Shown: positions 1-6,882 of the stretch, in pieces | Position numbering within the stretch: the stretch's first letter is position 1 | Layout: each line of letters begins with the position of its first letter | Origin: an uncultured Oscillospiraceae bacterium | GTDB lineage: Bacteria; Bacillota_A; Clostridia; Oscillospirales; Acutalibacteraceae | Direction of reading: 5' to 3' | DNA length: 8,549 nucleotides | Assembly (NCBI GenBank): GCA_905211185.1 | Contig: CAJLZR010000027.1 | Location: 1 to 8,549 of the forward strand | Program-made: the position numbers and the translations under genes | Notes under the pieces: generated by a model | Told to the model about the DNA's origin: nothing | Seen by the model: only the letters and a program-made list of their open reading frames with translations | Databases searched by the model: none

Positions 1-1274
1 TCTTCGGTAATTATCTTAGATTTCTTTTCAGTACCAATCGAAACCTTTACGGTTGCTTCTTCCACCTCAGCTTTTGTTATGGCCGAAAGCTTTCTTTTGG
101 CAGCTAAAATAGCTGACTCATTCATTAAGTTTTCAAGATCCGCTCCGGTAAAACCGATTGTTGTCTTTGCTATGTTTTTAAGGTTAACGTCTGCAGCCAA
201 CGGCTTACCTTTGGAATGCACTTTTAAAATTTCTTCACGGCCCTTTGAGTCGGGGTATCCTACAACCACTTTCCTATCAAATCTTCCCGGGCGTGTTAAC
301 GCATGATCAAGAATATCCGCCCTATTAGTAGCCGCAATAACTATTATTCCTTCATTTACGCCAAAACCATCCATTTCCACAAGGAGTTGGTTAAGCGTCT
401 GTTCTCTTTCGTCATGTCCTCCGCCAAGGCCTGCCCCTCTTTGGCGGCCTACGGCATCAATCTCATCTATAAATATTACGCATGGCAAATTTTTCTTTGC
501 TTGAGCAAAAAGATCCCTGACTCTTGACGCTCCAACGCCAACAAACATTTCCACAAAATCCGAACCGGACATCGAAAAAAACGGAACCCCCGCTTCTCCT
601 GCCACAGCTCTTGCCAACAAAGTTTTTCCCGTTCCGGGAGGGCCGACCAATAAAACGCCCTTTGGTATTCTTGCTCCTAAATTCAAATATTTCTGTGGTT
701 TTTTAAGAAAATCAACAATTTCCGCAAGTTCCTCTTTTTCTTCGTCCGCTCCCGCAACATCGGCAAATACTGCTTTTCGTTTTTCTTCCGCCAAATTCTT
801 TGCTTTTGCCTTTCCAAATCCCATTTGCCGCTCCGGATCATTCATAATGGAAACTTTTCTTAAAAACAGCCACATAACAAATCCAAGAGCCAAAATAGGC
901 AGAAAAACAGACGCCAATACGCCCAAAATCCACGACATATCATTGCCTTTAATAAGGTTATAAACCATCGGGGCATCGGGGTTTTCATTATTATATTCCG
1001 TAATATAATCTTTTATATCCGTATAAATCAAATTAACGCTCGGCGCTGTATAATAAACTGTTTCTCCGCTTTTTAAAGTTATTTCCATATCACCGGAACT
1101 TAAATTCATTTCGTATTTGGTTACCTGATGATTTTTAAAACTATTTACTATCTCAGAATAATTATATGTTTTGGAAGGCGTCATAAAGCTCGTTGCCGCG
1201 TGAATACCCAATACAATCATTACCAAAACAAGAAAAGCAATTATATTTTTTGTCTGCCTATATCTGTTATCCAC
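1..1274 (-). CDS. ftsH: ATP-dependent zinc metalloprotease FtsH (3' end missing)
   Basis: This is the membrane-anchored AAA+ protease that extracts and degrades misfolded membrane proteins and short-lived cytosolic regulators, working as a hexamer on the inner face of the membrane. My translation gives 424 residues before the window edge. A first membrane segment lies at about 9-30, an extracytoplasmic domain at about 31-112 and a second membrane segment at about 113-139. The AAA+ module follows, with Walker A GPPGTGKT (211-218), the pore motif MFVGVG (243-248), Walker B VIFIDEID (266-273) and the second region of homology ending in RPGRFDR (328-334). The sequence stops at about the point where the HEXXH zinc site normally begins, so the protease domain lies outside the window. 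The chosen start is GTG at 1272-1274. It has AGGAG at 1287-1291, a spacing of 12 nt, which is rather long. It is 32 nt downstream of hpt and probably in the same transcript. The tilS-hpt-ftsH order is classical in Firmicutes. Confidence 0.97.
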   Translation of the reverse strand, partial: MDNRYRQTKNIIAFLVLVMIVLGIHAATSFMTPSKTYNYSEIVNSFKNHQVTKYEMNLSSGDMEITLKSGETVYYTAPSVNLIYTDIKDYITEYNNENPDAPMVYNLIKGNDMSWILGVLASVFLPILALGFVMWLFLRKVSIMNDPERQMGFGKAKAKNLAEEKRKAVFADVAGADEEKEELAEIVDFLKKPQKYLNLGARIPKGVLLVGPPGTGKTLLARAVAGEAGVPFFSMSGSDFVEMFVGVGASRVRDLFAQAKKNLPCVIFIDEIDAVGRQRGAGLGGGHDEREQTLNQLLVEMDGFGVNEGIIVIAATNRADILDHALTRPGRFDRKVVVGYPDSKGREEILKVHSKGKPLAADVNLKNIAKTTIGFTGADLENLMNESAILAAKRKLSAITKAEVEEATVKVSIGTEKKSKIITE

Positions 1275-1306
1275 TTTTAAAACTCACTCCTACTCTTTAG
1301 AAAATT

Positions 1307-1846
1307 TTATTCGGCATATTTTGAATCAAGAACCCTCACAAAAGGCAAGTTCCTATATCTTTCATTGTAATCAAAGCCATAACCTATAACAAATTTATCT
1401 TTTGGAATTTTTGCTCCAACGTAATCTGCTTGTATACTCTTTATTTTTCTTGATTCGGGCTTATCAAGTAAGGTGCATATTTTAAGACTATTTGGATTGC
1501 GTTCTTTTAATAATTTAACAACATAATCGAGCGTAAAACCGCTTTCAAGAATGTCCTCAATAATTAAAACGTCCCAGCCGGTTATATCGTTTCTCAAATC
1601 CTTGTTTATCTTACCTGTTCCGCTCGTTTGCGTGCCGACATAGCTGCTCGCTTCCATAAAATCGATATTACAGGGAATTTTTATTTCTCTGATAAGATCA
1701 GCCATAAACAATATGGCGCCCTTGAGCATTCCAATAAGCACCAATTTTCTGCCCTCATAATCTTTGCTTATTTGCTCACCTAACCTTTTGCAAATTGCTT
1801 TAAGATCTTCTTCGTTAAAAAGTACTTCCTCAACAAAATCCATCAT
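1307..1846 (-). CDS. hpt: Hypoxanthine(-guanine) phosphoribosyltransferase
   Basis: This cytoplasmic purine-salvage enzyme joins hypoxanthine or guanine to PRPP to give IMP or GMP plus pyrophosphate. The protein has 179 residues, the usual length for the bacterial type I phosphoribosyltransferase. The PRPP-binding loop is VLIIEDILESGFTL (93-106), with the paired acidic residues E97-D98. Other family marks are the early loop GMLKGAILFMADL (39-51), the flexible catalytic loop around SSYVGTQTSG (67-76) and the C-terminal purine-site stretch FVIGYGFDYNERYRNLP (152-168). The first of two tandem ATG codons (1846) is preferred because AAGGAG at 1857-1862 sits 10 nt upstream; the second ATG would be 13 nt away. 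The start overlaps the 3' end of tilS by 17 nt, so translation is probably coupled. In Bacillus subtilis and relatives hpt likewise sits between tilS and ftsH, and HprT there has been reported to affect ftsH expression together with TilS. Whether it is specific for hypoxanthine or also uses guanine cannot be told from sequence. Confidence 0.97.
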   Translation of the reverse strand: MMDFVEEVLFNEEDLKAICKRLGEQISKDYEGRKLVLIGMLKGAILFMADLIREIKIPCNIDFMEASSYVGTQTSGTGKINKDLRNDITGWDVLIIEDILESGFTLDYVVKLLKERNPNSLKICTLLDKPESRKIKSIQADYVGAKIPKDKFVIGYGFDYNERYRNLPFVRVLDSKYAE

Positions 1847-3245
1847 CTAAGTTTATCTCCTTATAAATAATCGCAACTTTTTTTGTTTCCTTGCTTGGTG
1901 CATATCCTTTTGAAACTCCCACCCCATCTAGCCATAACACTTCATTTTTATGTGCTATAAGGGGCACTTTATCTCTTGCGTTTTCGGGAATTTTTAATTC
2001 ATTCATTAATTTTTTTACGGTTTTTGTAATATTACGGTTAGAAAAACAAAACCTATCCCCCACTTTGCGATTTCTTATTACTGCACTGCAGGGGATTTTT
2101 TCAAAATCCAAAATATTCTTAGCACAAAACCTATTTTTTTCTTTCAAATATTCTGAAATAGGCTTAACTTTTATTATGATATTTGTTTTTATCTCTGTCA
2201 AGAATACTTTTTCGGAAAATGGATATTCCCACACCGATTTATCCTCTGTTTTATTCCTCTTTTTCACCTTTAGAATATTATTTTTGCAAGCTATCTTTAG
2301 ATTATTCGGCAAATTAACCTCAAGGCCACCTTCTAAAAGCGACTTTGTAAGTTCTATATACCGACCACGCACCAGATTTTTAACATTACCACCTATAATT
2401 TTAGCTATGACTCTATCTTTTATTGCTGCGGGCAAATTCTTTATTTTTTCTGCATCAAATTCGTTTTCGTTTTCAAGCTTTACCGTACTTAATTTTTCTT
2501 CTGCCAAGGAATTCAAATATTTCTCGTCTTGATTGAAAAAGACCAAGCTTTTTTCGAGCGTATTTTCGAAGTTTTTATTAATTTTTTTAAGATTTGGAAT
2601 TATATCAAGGCGAATTTTATTTCTGGTATAATCTCTTTGAAAATTTGTACTGTCATTTACATAATTTAAATTATTAACTCTGCAGTATTCTTCTACGTCC
2701 TCCCTCGTAATCCCAATAAGAGGGCGGATAATATTATCTCGCACAGGCGGAATTCCGCAAAGCCCCTTTAAAGAAGTGCCCCTTGCAAGATTAAAAATTA
2801 AAGTTTCACAGCTATCAGAAAGAGTATGTGCCGTTGCTATTTTTGAAATAGCATTATAAGAATTATCTTTTGCAATCATATCAAATATCTCATATCTTGC
2901 TTTTCTTCCTGCCTCTTCAAGCCCAATTTTATTACTTTCGGCAAGTTTAAAAACATCAATTTTCTTAACCGTTAATTTTATCCCATGCTCCTTACAAAAC
3001 TTTTTTACAAAATGCTCATCACGCTCTGCTTCTTTCCCGCGCAATCCATGGTTTACGTGAACGGCTTCTACCTTAAATTTCTTATTTTTTTCGCTTGCAA
3101 AAAAATATAAAAAATGCAAAAGAGTAACTGAATCCGCACCTCCCGAAACACCGACAATCACCCTTTGCACATCTTTTAACATACCATAAGTCTTTATAGT
3201 TTCGTTTACATTACTTAAAATCTCATCATAAGACTTAGTACTCAC
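1830..3245 (-). CDS. tilS: tRNA(Ile)-lysidine synthetase TilS
   Basis: TilS attaches lysine to the wobble cytidine (C34) of the CAU-anticodon isoleucine tRNA. The resulting lysidine switches the tRNA to AUA decoding and isoleucine charging, so the enzyme is essential in most bacteria. The protein has 471 residues, close to the Bacillus form. The N-terminal PP-loop ATPase domain carries SGGADS (34-39), HVNHGLRG (63-70), ATAH (137-140) and the TilS signature DSTN...TRN (198-209). The C-terminal TilS domain is seen at about 385-455, with the RNRKVGDRF stretch at 391-399. The start is GTG (3243-3245), supported by a full AGGAGGT at 3254-3260, spaced 8 nt. That Shine-Dalgarno lies inside the end of dnaB, and the two genes overlap by 11 nt, so translation is probably coupled. 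An open frame on the other strand at 1891-2532 is only a shadow of this gene. Confidence 0.97.
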   Translation of the reverse strand: MSTKSYDEILSNVNETIKTYGMLKDVQRVIVGVSGGADSVTLLHFLYFFASEKNKKFKVEAVHVNHGLRGKEAERDEHFVKKFCKEHGIKLTVKKIDVFKLAESNKIGLEEAGRKARYEIFDMIAKDNSYNAISKIATAHTLSDSCETLIFNLARGTSLKGLCGIPPVRDNIIRPLIGITREDVEEYCRVNNLNYVNDSTNFQRDYTRNKIRLDIIPNLKKINKNFENTLEKSLVFFNQDEKYLNSLAEEKLSTVKLENENEFDAEKIKNLPAAIKDRVIAKIIGGNVKNLVRGRYIELTKSLLEGGLEVNLPNNLKIACKNNILKVKKRNKTEDKSVWEYPFSEKVFLTEIKTNIIIKVKPISEYLKEKNRFCAKNILDFEKIPCSAVIRNRKVGDRFCFSNRNITKTVKKLMNELKIPENARDKVPLIAHKNEVLWLDGVGVSKGYAPSKETKKVAIIYKEINLDDGFC

Positions 3246-4605
3246 TGCGCCTTACCTCCTGCGCCGTAAAACGCATAAACTCACCTTGCCAATGAAGCGG
3301 CACGGAACGAGTTTCACCGTGTCTATTTTTGGCAACAATACATTCTCCGCTGTTTTTATCTTGGTTTTCGTCAATCTCTCCGGATTCATAATATCCTTCA
3401 CGATACAAAAATAAAACTATATCTGCGTCTTGCTCAATAGAACCCGAATCTCTTAAATCTGAAAGCACGGGCTTGTGGTCGGTTCTCTGTTCGCTTGCCC
3501 TTGAAAGCTGTGAAAGTGTTAAAACCGGGACATCAAGCTCTTTTGCCATAATTTTCAAATTTCTGGTAATTTCCGAAATTTCTTGAACTCTGTTATCAAT
3601 TCTCCTGGCGCTGGACATCAGCTGCAGATAATCTATTATTACCAAATCGAAATTTCCCAGCCGCCTAATCTTTGCCTTCATTTCGGGAATCGTAATTCCG
3701 GGAGTATCATCTATATATATTGGAGATTTTGAAACCAAATCCCCGGCTTCAATCAAGCGTTCCCACTCTTTATCGCTCAGTTTCCCCATTCTTAAATTCT
3801 GACCGGGAATTTGCCCTTTAGTTGAAAGTATTCTGGAAACAAGCTGCTCTTTGGACATTTCGAGTGAGAAAAATGCCACTTTCTTTTCTTTATTGATTGC
3901 AACGTTTTCGGCAATATTTAAGGCAAAACTCGTTTTTCCCATACCCGGTCTTGCCGCCAAAAGAATAAGATCACTTTTGTTAAGCCCCATTATTACTCTA
4001 TCTAAATCTTTGATACCTGTGGGCACACCCAAATATTCATCCGCATTTTGGGAATTAATCATATCCAATCGGTCAAAAGCTTGCACAACTATCTCATTTA
4101 CTTTTTGAAGCCCACGAACGTCTTTTCCTCTGCGAATATCAAATATTTTTTGCTCGGCAGAGTTTAAAAGTTCGGTTGCATCTACCTCTCCGCCGGACGC
4201 ATCATCAATAATTTCTTTTGCCGTATCTACCAAAACTCTTACATTATATTTATCCCTTACTATATCGGCATAAAACTCAACATTCGAAACAGTAGGGACA
4301 ATTTGCGCAAGTTTTAAAAGATACTCTTTAAAATGTGAATGATCAAGTTCATCATTAGTTTTTATTTTATCGAGTACCGTTATATAATCTATCGGCATGC
4401 CAATTGTAAACATATCAAGCATAGTAGAATAAATAATTTTGTGGTTGGCAAGATAAAAATAATCGGCGTGGACTAAAATATCGGCAACTTTATTCATGCA
4501 TGCAGAATCTATCAGTATAGACCCCAAAACAGATTGCTCCGCTTCCAAGCTATACTGCAATTTCCCCGCACCTATTGATGCTCCAAAATCGTTATTTGCC
4601 TCCAT
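3235..4605 (-). CDS. dnaB: Replicative DNA helicase DnaB (DnaC of Bacillus)
   Basis: This is the hexameric 5'-3' helicase that unwinds DNA at the replication fork and recruits primase. The protein has 456 residues, a normal length, and no intein interrupts it. The N-terminal helical domain spans about 15-120 (LEAEQSVLGSIL at 20-31), followed by the linker. The RecA-like ATPase domain has Walker A ARPGMGKT (218-225), the SLEM motif with the catalytic glutamate (247-250), Walker B LVIIDYLQLM (321-330) and SQLSRASEQR (365-374). The C-terminal stretch DIVLFLYRE (395-403) is also typical. The ATG at 4605 is preceded by GGAGGA at 4611-4616, spaced 5 nt. It lies 46 nt downstream of tdk, and I see no convincing promoter or terminator in that gap, so it is probably read from the tdk promoter. 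In many Firmicutes dnaB directly follows rplI; here about 2.3 kb separate them. Confidence 0.98.
   Translation of the reverse strand: MEANNDFGASIGAGKLQYSLEAEQSVLGSILIDSACMNKVADILVHADYFYLANHKIIYSTMLDMFTIGMPIDYITVLDKIKTNDELDHSHFKEYLLKLAQIVPTVSNVEFYADIVRDKYNVRVLVDTAKEIIDDASGGEVDATELLNSAEQKIFDIRRGKDVRGLQKVNEIVVQAFDRLDMINSQNADEYLGVPTGIKDLDRVIMGLNKSDLILLAARPGMGKTSFALNIAENVAINKEKKVAFFSLEMSKEQLVSRILSTKGQIPGQNLRMGKLSDKEWERLIEAGDLVSKSPIYIDDTPGITIPEMKAKIRRLGNFDLVIIDYLQLMSSARRIDNRVQEISEITRNLKIMAKELDVPVLTLSQLSRASEQRTDHKPVLSDLRDSGSIEQDADIVLFLYREGYYESGEIDENQDKNSGECIVAKNRHGETRSVPLHWQGEFMRFTAQEVRRSEY
3254..3260 (-). promoter_or_regulatory. Shine-Dalgarno that sets the GTG start of tilS
   Basis: The minus strand reads AGGAGGT here, a perfect match to the anti-SD of 16S rRNA, 8 nt upstream of the GTG at 3245. 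It decides the non-ATG start of tilS and lies within the last codons of dnaB. Confidence 0.85.
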
Positions 4606-4651
4606 TTACTTCCTCCGCCTTATTTAAAACATATTCTAAATTTTAAATCAA

Positions 4652-5206
4652 TTAAATTTTGCCTTTTTTCCAGCACTTATGGCAAAGAGTTACGTACTTT
4701 TCTTCTCCGCCTATATCTATTATGTTGCCCTCATAAATTATATTTTCGCCTATGTAACGCGCATTAACAACCGCTTTCGTTTCGCATTTGCTGCACATAG
4801 ACTGGATTTCCCTTATGGTATCGCAAACCTCTATTATTCTTCTGCTTCCTTCAAAGAGTCTGCCCGTATAATTATTTTTAAGCCCATAGCACATAACCAT
4901 TATTCCGTTATCCGCCATTTCGCGGAGCTCATCAACTTGCGGTTCCGTTAAAAACTGCGCTTCATCAACCATAACTATATCAAACGGCCCCTCTTTGGAA
5001 AGTACGCTTTCAACAGTTTGCTGAGTATCTAAGTAAAACGCCTCACTTGAAAGACCAATCCTAGATTTAATTAAAGTTTTGCCATAGCGAGTATCTAAAC
5101 TTGGTTTTAAAAGCGCAACTTTTCTTCCGCGTTCTTCAAAGTTAAACTTTTTCATAAGTGCATTTGCTGTTTTGCTAGACCCCATAACGCCGTAATAAAA
5201 ATACAT
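4652..5206 (-). CDS. tdk: Thymidine kinase (type II, zinc-binding)
   Basis: This cytoplasmic pyrimidine-salvage enzyme phosphorylates thymidine to dTMP with ATP. From ATG 5206 the protein has 184 residues, slightly short for the family. Visible are a P-loop GVMGSSKT (6-13), the catalytic VDEAQF motif (80-85, base E82), the zinc-binding cysteine pairs CSKC (138-141) and CHKC (175-178), and the lasso segment between them. The P-loop has Ser where most family members have Gly (SGKT/S). The open frame extends upstream to ATG 5281, but that codon lies upstream of the predicted -10 box (5258-5263), so the 25 extra residues are unlikely to be made. An alternative start is GTG at 5210-5212, only two codons earlier. 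It sits 8 nt from a weak AGAAGTG element, a better spacing than ATG 5206 has. The gene heads the tdk-dnaB-tilS-hpt-ftsH unit and is divergent from the DUF1796 gene. Confidence 0.93.
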   Translation of the reverse strand: MYFYYGVMGSSKTANALMKKFNFEERGRKVALLKPSLDTRYGKTLIKSRIGLSSEAFYLDTQQTVESVLSKEGPFDIVMVDEAQFLTEPQVDELREMADNGIMVMCYGLKNNYTGRLFEGSRRIIEVCDTIREIQSMCSKCETKAVVNARYIGENIIYEGNIIDIGGEEKYVTLCHKCWKKGKI

Positions 5207-5257
5207 TTTCACGATTATTTCACTTCTCTTATTTAAAATTTTTAGAGCATGAATTAC

Positions 5258-5286
5258 AGTATACCATAATTTTTTTACCATGAAAA
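5258..5286 (-). promoter_or_regulatory. Predicted sigma-A promoter for tdk-dnaB-tilS-hpt-ftsH
   Basis: On the minus strand the -10 box is TATACT (5258-5263), preceded by the extended element TGG. A 17-nt spacer separates it from a -35-like TTTTCA at 5281-5286 (4 of 6 matches to TTGACA). Transcription would start near 5251, leaving a leader of about 40-45 nt before the tdk start. It is the only good candidate promoter seen upstream of this five-gene unit, although internal promoters cannot be excluded. Confidence 0.65.
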
Positions 5287-5307
5287 CAAGTATATATATT
5301 TAATTTA

Positions 5308-5321
5308 GTCAAGGGCTTGAC
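5308..5321. repeat. Perfect palindrome GTCAAG-GG-CTTGAC, candidate operator
   Basis: Two perfect 6-bp inverted arms (5308-5313 and 5316-5321) flank a 2-bp centre. The right arm supplies five of the six bases of the TTGACA -35 box of the plus-strand promoter. The left arm lies about 20 bp upstream of the tdk -35 element. Such placement suits a dimeric repressor or activator, but part of the symmetry could arise by chance from the -35 box itself. No regulator gene is present in the window to pair with it. Confidence 0.45.
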
Positions 5322-5345
5322 AATATATTTTTGTTTACATAAAAT
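5317..5345 (+). promoter_or_regulatory. Near-consensus sigma-A promoter for the DUF1796 gene
   Basis: A perfect TTGACA (5317-5322), a 17-nt spacer and TAAAAT (5340-5345, 5 of 6 matches) make this the strongest promoter match seen in the window. The predicted start is near 5352, giving a leader of about 25 nt that contains the ribosome binding site AGGTGG (5364-5369), 7 nt before the ATG. Confidence 0.75.
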
Positions 5346-5376
5346 AAAGCCAGCGAAAATGTTAGGTGGCTAATAT

Positions 5377-6213
5377 ATGAAAAACCGCTCAAAATACTGT
5401 AAAATCCTTTTTGCACTGCTTTTACCGCCTCTTCTAATTTTTACACAAATAAATTTAGTAGCCGACCAGCTCCTTGATCCGCCTATTTGCTTAAAAAACG
5501 GTGCCGGCATAAATAAACCGGAAAATAATGAGATAGAAGAGTTAAAGGTAGATTGTGCATTTTCTATCGGCGGATGGTGTATATGTGCGCAGTACTTACA
5601 AAATAATAATTTAAGAAAAACAGCTTCTCCACTTGATTGGGTCAGAAGGTGTTCCTTAGATGCGGTTGCAAATTTATTTGAAACGAAATTCAAGTATTTT
5701 TTTACCAATATTTCGGTCGTTAATAAAAAGAACGAACACGGTATGCGAACCATATACGATATGAAAAACCATATAGAATCCATACATTATATGCCCTATG
5801 ACGTACCGTTTGACCAAGCCTGCCAAGAATTTAGAGAAAAAATGCAAAAAAGAGCTAAAAAGATAGATACCATACTTTCAAACTCCGAATCCGTGCTACT
5901 GCTAAATTGCCGAAATAATCCCGAAACAATCGATAAAGACAGCACAGACGCTGAACTTAAAAAATTTGCAAAAAGGTTTTCCAAGATATACCCAAATTTG
6001 AAAAAAATATATTTAGTTGATATTCATAATGATGGCAGCATGCAAATACATAAAAAAATTATATATCAAAACAGGAAAATCAAAATCATACAGTATAGAT
6101 TTAAAAATATAGACAGGCAAAACTTCTACCCCATATGGCTGGGAAATCAAGCGGCTTGGGGCGAAATCATGAAACACATAAGTCTTACAAATCCAAATAC
6201 ATGCTACAATTAA
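5377..6213 (+). CDS. Exported DUF1796 protein, putative papain-like cysteine peptidase
   Basis: The protein has 278 residues. It begins with a basic n-region (KNRSKYCK), a hydrophobic stretch at about 10-28 and a plausible signal peptidase site after A29 (LVA/DQ). There is no lipobox, so it is likely secreted or held at the cell surface. The mature part shows the marks I associate with DUF1796: FSIGGWCICAQYL (62-74) matching the family pattern SLGxxCxxAxxL, followed by LRKTASPLDWV (79-89) matching LRxxSxPFDW. If the family's papain-like prediction is right, C68 is the expected nucleophile and H137 (ESIHYMPYD) a candidate histidine. A later VLLLNCRNN (173-181) and IYLVDIHNDG (211-220) look like core beta strands. 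No activity is established for the family as far as I know, so substrate and role are unknown. It is the only plus-strand gene, has its own promoter and is convergent with the lipoprotein gene. The ATG is supported by AGGTGG, 7 nt upstream. Confidence 0.82.
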   Translation: MKNRSKYCKILFALLLPPLLIFTQINLVADQLLDPPICLKNGAGINKPENNEIEELKVDCAFSIGGWCICAQYLQNNNLRKTASPLDWVRRCSLDAVANLFETKFKYFFTNISVVNKKNEHGMRTIYDMKNHIESIHYMPYDVPFDQACQEFREKMQKRAKKIDTILSNSESVLLLNCRNNPETIDKDSTDAELKKFAKRFSKIYPNLKKIYLVDIHNDGSMQIHKKIIYQNRKIKIIQYRFKNIDRQNFYPIWLGNQAAWGEIMKHISLTNPNTCYN

Positions 6214-6256
6214 AACACAAATGCTAAATATCACAAAATTAAATATACAAAAAATA

Positions 6257-6302
6257 GCCGTGAATCATCTATCTTTTTTTACAAAGACAAATGGTTCACG
6301 GC
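6257..6302 (-). terminator. Rho-independent terminator of the gdpP-rplI-lipoprotein unit
   Basis: A 12-bp stem is formed by GCCGTGAATCAT (6257-6268) and ATGGTTCACGGC (6291-6302), with one G-T wobble. The 22-nt loop can itself pair TCTTT with AAAGA. On the minus strand the stem is followed at once by TATTTTTTG, a U-rich tail, and it lies about 30 nt after the lipoprotein stop codon. On the plus strand the following bases are not T-rich, so it should work poorly, if at all, for the DUF1796 gene. No other terminator for that gene is visible in the 118-bp gap (6214-6331). Confidence 0.8.
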
Positions 6303-6331
6303 AAATTATGTAAACCCTAACAAAATATAAA

Positions 6332-6871
6332 CTAAAAAAGCCTTTCCAACCGACTTTCAAGTCTATCTAAAAGTCTGTGTGATTTTTCCAAAAACATCGT
6401 CCTATCTTCACTATAATCTTCAATTGCGCGGCGGATATCTTCATTCATCTCTAATCTGCTTTGAAAAGCACGACTAAAGCTTTCAAAATTTACTTTATCA
6501 CGTCTATAAGCCTTCGGGCTCCTTTTAAGCAAAAAACATGGAACAAAATTATGATGTTTCAAAGGCGTGAACGTTGAACCATAATTTTCACGAGCAAAAG
6601 CGGATATACATTTAAATATTCTTTGGTATATGCACTCAAATATTTTATACACTTTCTTGCGCTGCAAATATTTAAGCTCCTTGCAGTGCCTAGAGTTTAC
6701 GTGGATATGCAAAATATATAACTTGGATACATCTAAAATGCGTTTGGTTGACCTGGGCGGAGTAACCGTCATTATTGGAACTTTGTATTTAACAGAATTT
6801 ATCGGTAAATGGCAACCAAAAAGTAAAGCGCAGGATAAACTGCCTACTAAAATCTTTTTAGTTAATTCCAT
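6332..6871 (-). CDS. Unrecognised small putative lipoprotein
   Basis: I do not recognise this 179-residue protein. Its N-terminus reads as a lipoprotein signal: a short basic n-region (MELTKK), a hydrophobic stretch (7-18) and a lipobox-like LFGC with C20 as the candidate lipidated cysteine. The phenylalanine at -2 makes the lipobox imperfect. The mature part is strongly basic, contains several further cysteines (63, 80, 88, 112) and ends in a highly charged, probably helical tail (about 130-179) with an amphipathic LLDRLESRLERLF. The frame is open 21 codons further upstream, to 6934, but ATG 6871 has GGGAG at 6878-6882 with 6-nt spacing. The ATG two codons earlier abuts that element. The gene starts 73 nt after rplI, with no clear promoter or terminator between, so it is probably the last gene of the gdpP-rplI unit. 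Its reality rests on the RBS, the signal sequence and the terminator just downstream. Confidence 0.65.
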   Translation of the reverse strand: MELTKKILVGSLSCALLFGCHLPINSVKYKVPIMTVTPPRSTKRILDVSKLYILHIHVNSRHCKELKYLQRKKVYKIFECIYQRIFKCISAFARENYGSTFTPLKHHNFVPCFLLKRSPKAYRRDKVNFESFSRAFQSRLEMNEDIRRAIEDYSEDRTMFLEKSHRLLDRLESRLERLF

Positions 6872-6877
6872 AAACAT

Positions 6878-6882
6878 CTCCC
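6878..6882 (-). promoter_or_regulatory. Ribosome binding site that sets the lipoprotein start
   Basis: The minus strand reads GGGAG, 6 nt before ATG 6871. It selects this ATG over the in-frame ATG two codons upstream, which directly abuts the element, and over the distant ATG at 6934. The chosen start leaves a clean lipoprotein signal peptide at the N-terminus. Confidence 0.65.

Noticed and set aside
79..706. Three plus-strand open frames (79-306, 303-527, 524-706)
   Set aside because: They lie antisense to the conserved AAA+ domain of ftsH, lack ribosome binding sites and resemble no known protein.
1891..2532. 213-codon plus-strand open frame opposite tilS
   Set aside because: It is rich in Phe, Leu and Ser, as expected for the antisense of an AT-rich, Lys/Glu-rich gene; tilS on the other strand has all family motifs.
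4621..4651. AT-only inverted repeat (TTTAAAA/TTTTAAA on the minus strand) between tdk and dnaB, and weak promoter-like hexamers (TTGATT, TAGAAT)
   Set aside because: The stem has no G-C pairs and no U tract, so it is not a terminator. The hexamers are not properly spaced or matched for a convincing dnaB promoter; such motifs are expected by chance in this AT-rich gap.
3851..4951. Plus-strand open frames at 3851-4108 and 4679-4951
   Set aside because: They are shadows of dnaB and tdk with no supporting ribosome binding site.
5289..5312. A second minus-strand promoter using TTGACT (5307-5312) and TATACT (5289-5294)
   Set aside because: The spacing is only 12 nt, too short for a sigma-A promoter; the TATACT at 5258-5263 has a correct spacer and an extended TG element.
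5370..6234. Minus-strand open frames opposite the DUF1796 gene (5370-5783, 5796-5984, 6013-6234)
   Set aside because: The plus-strand frame has a promoter, an RBS, a signal peptide and the DUF1796 signature; these are its shadows.
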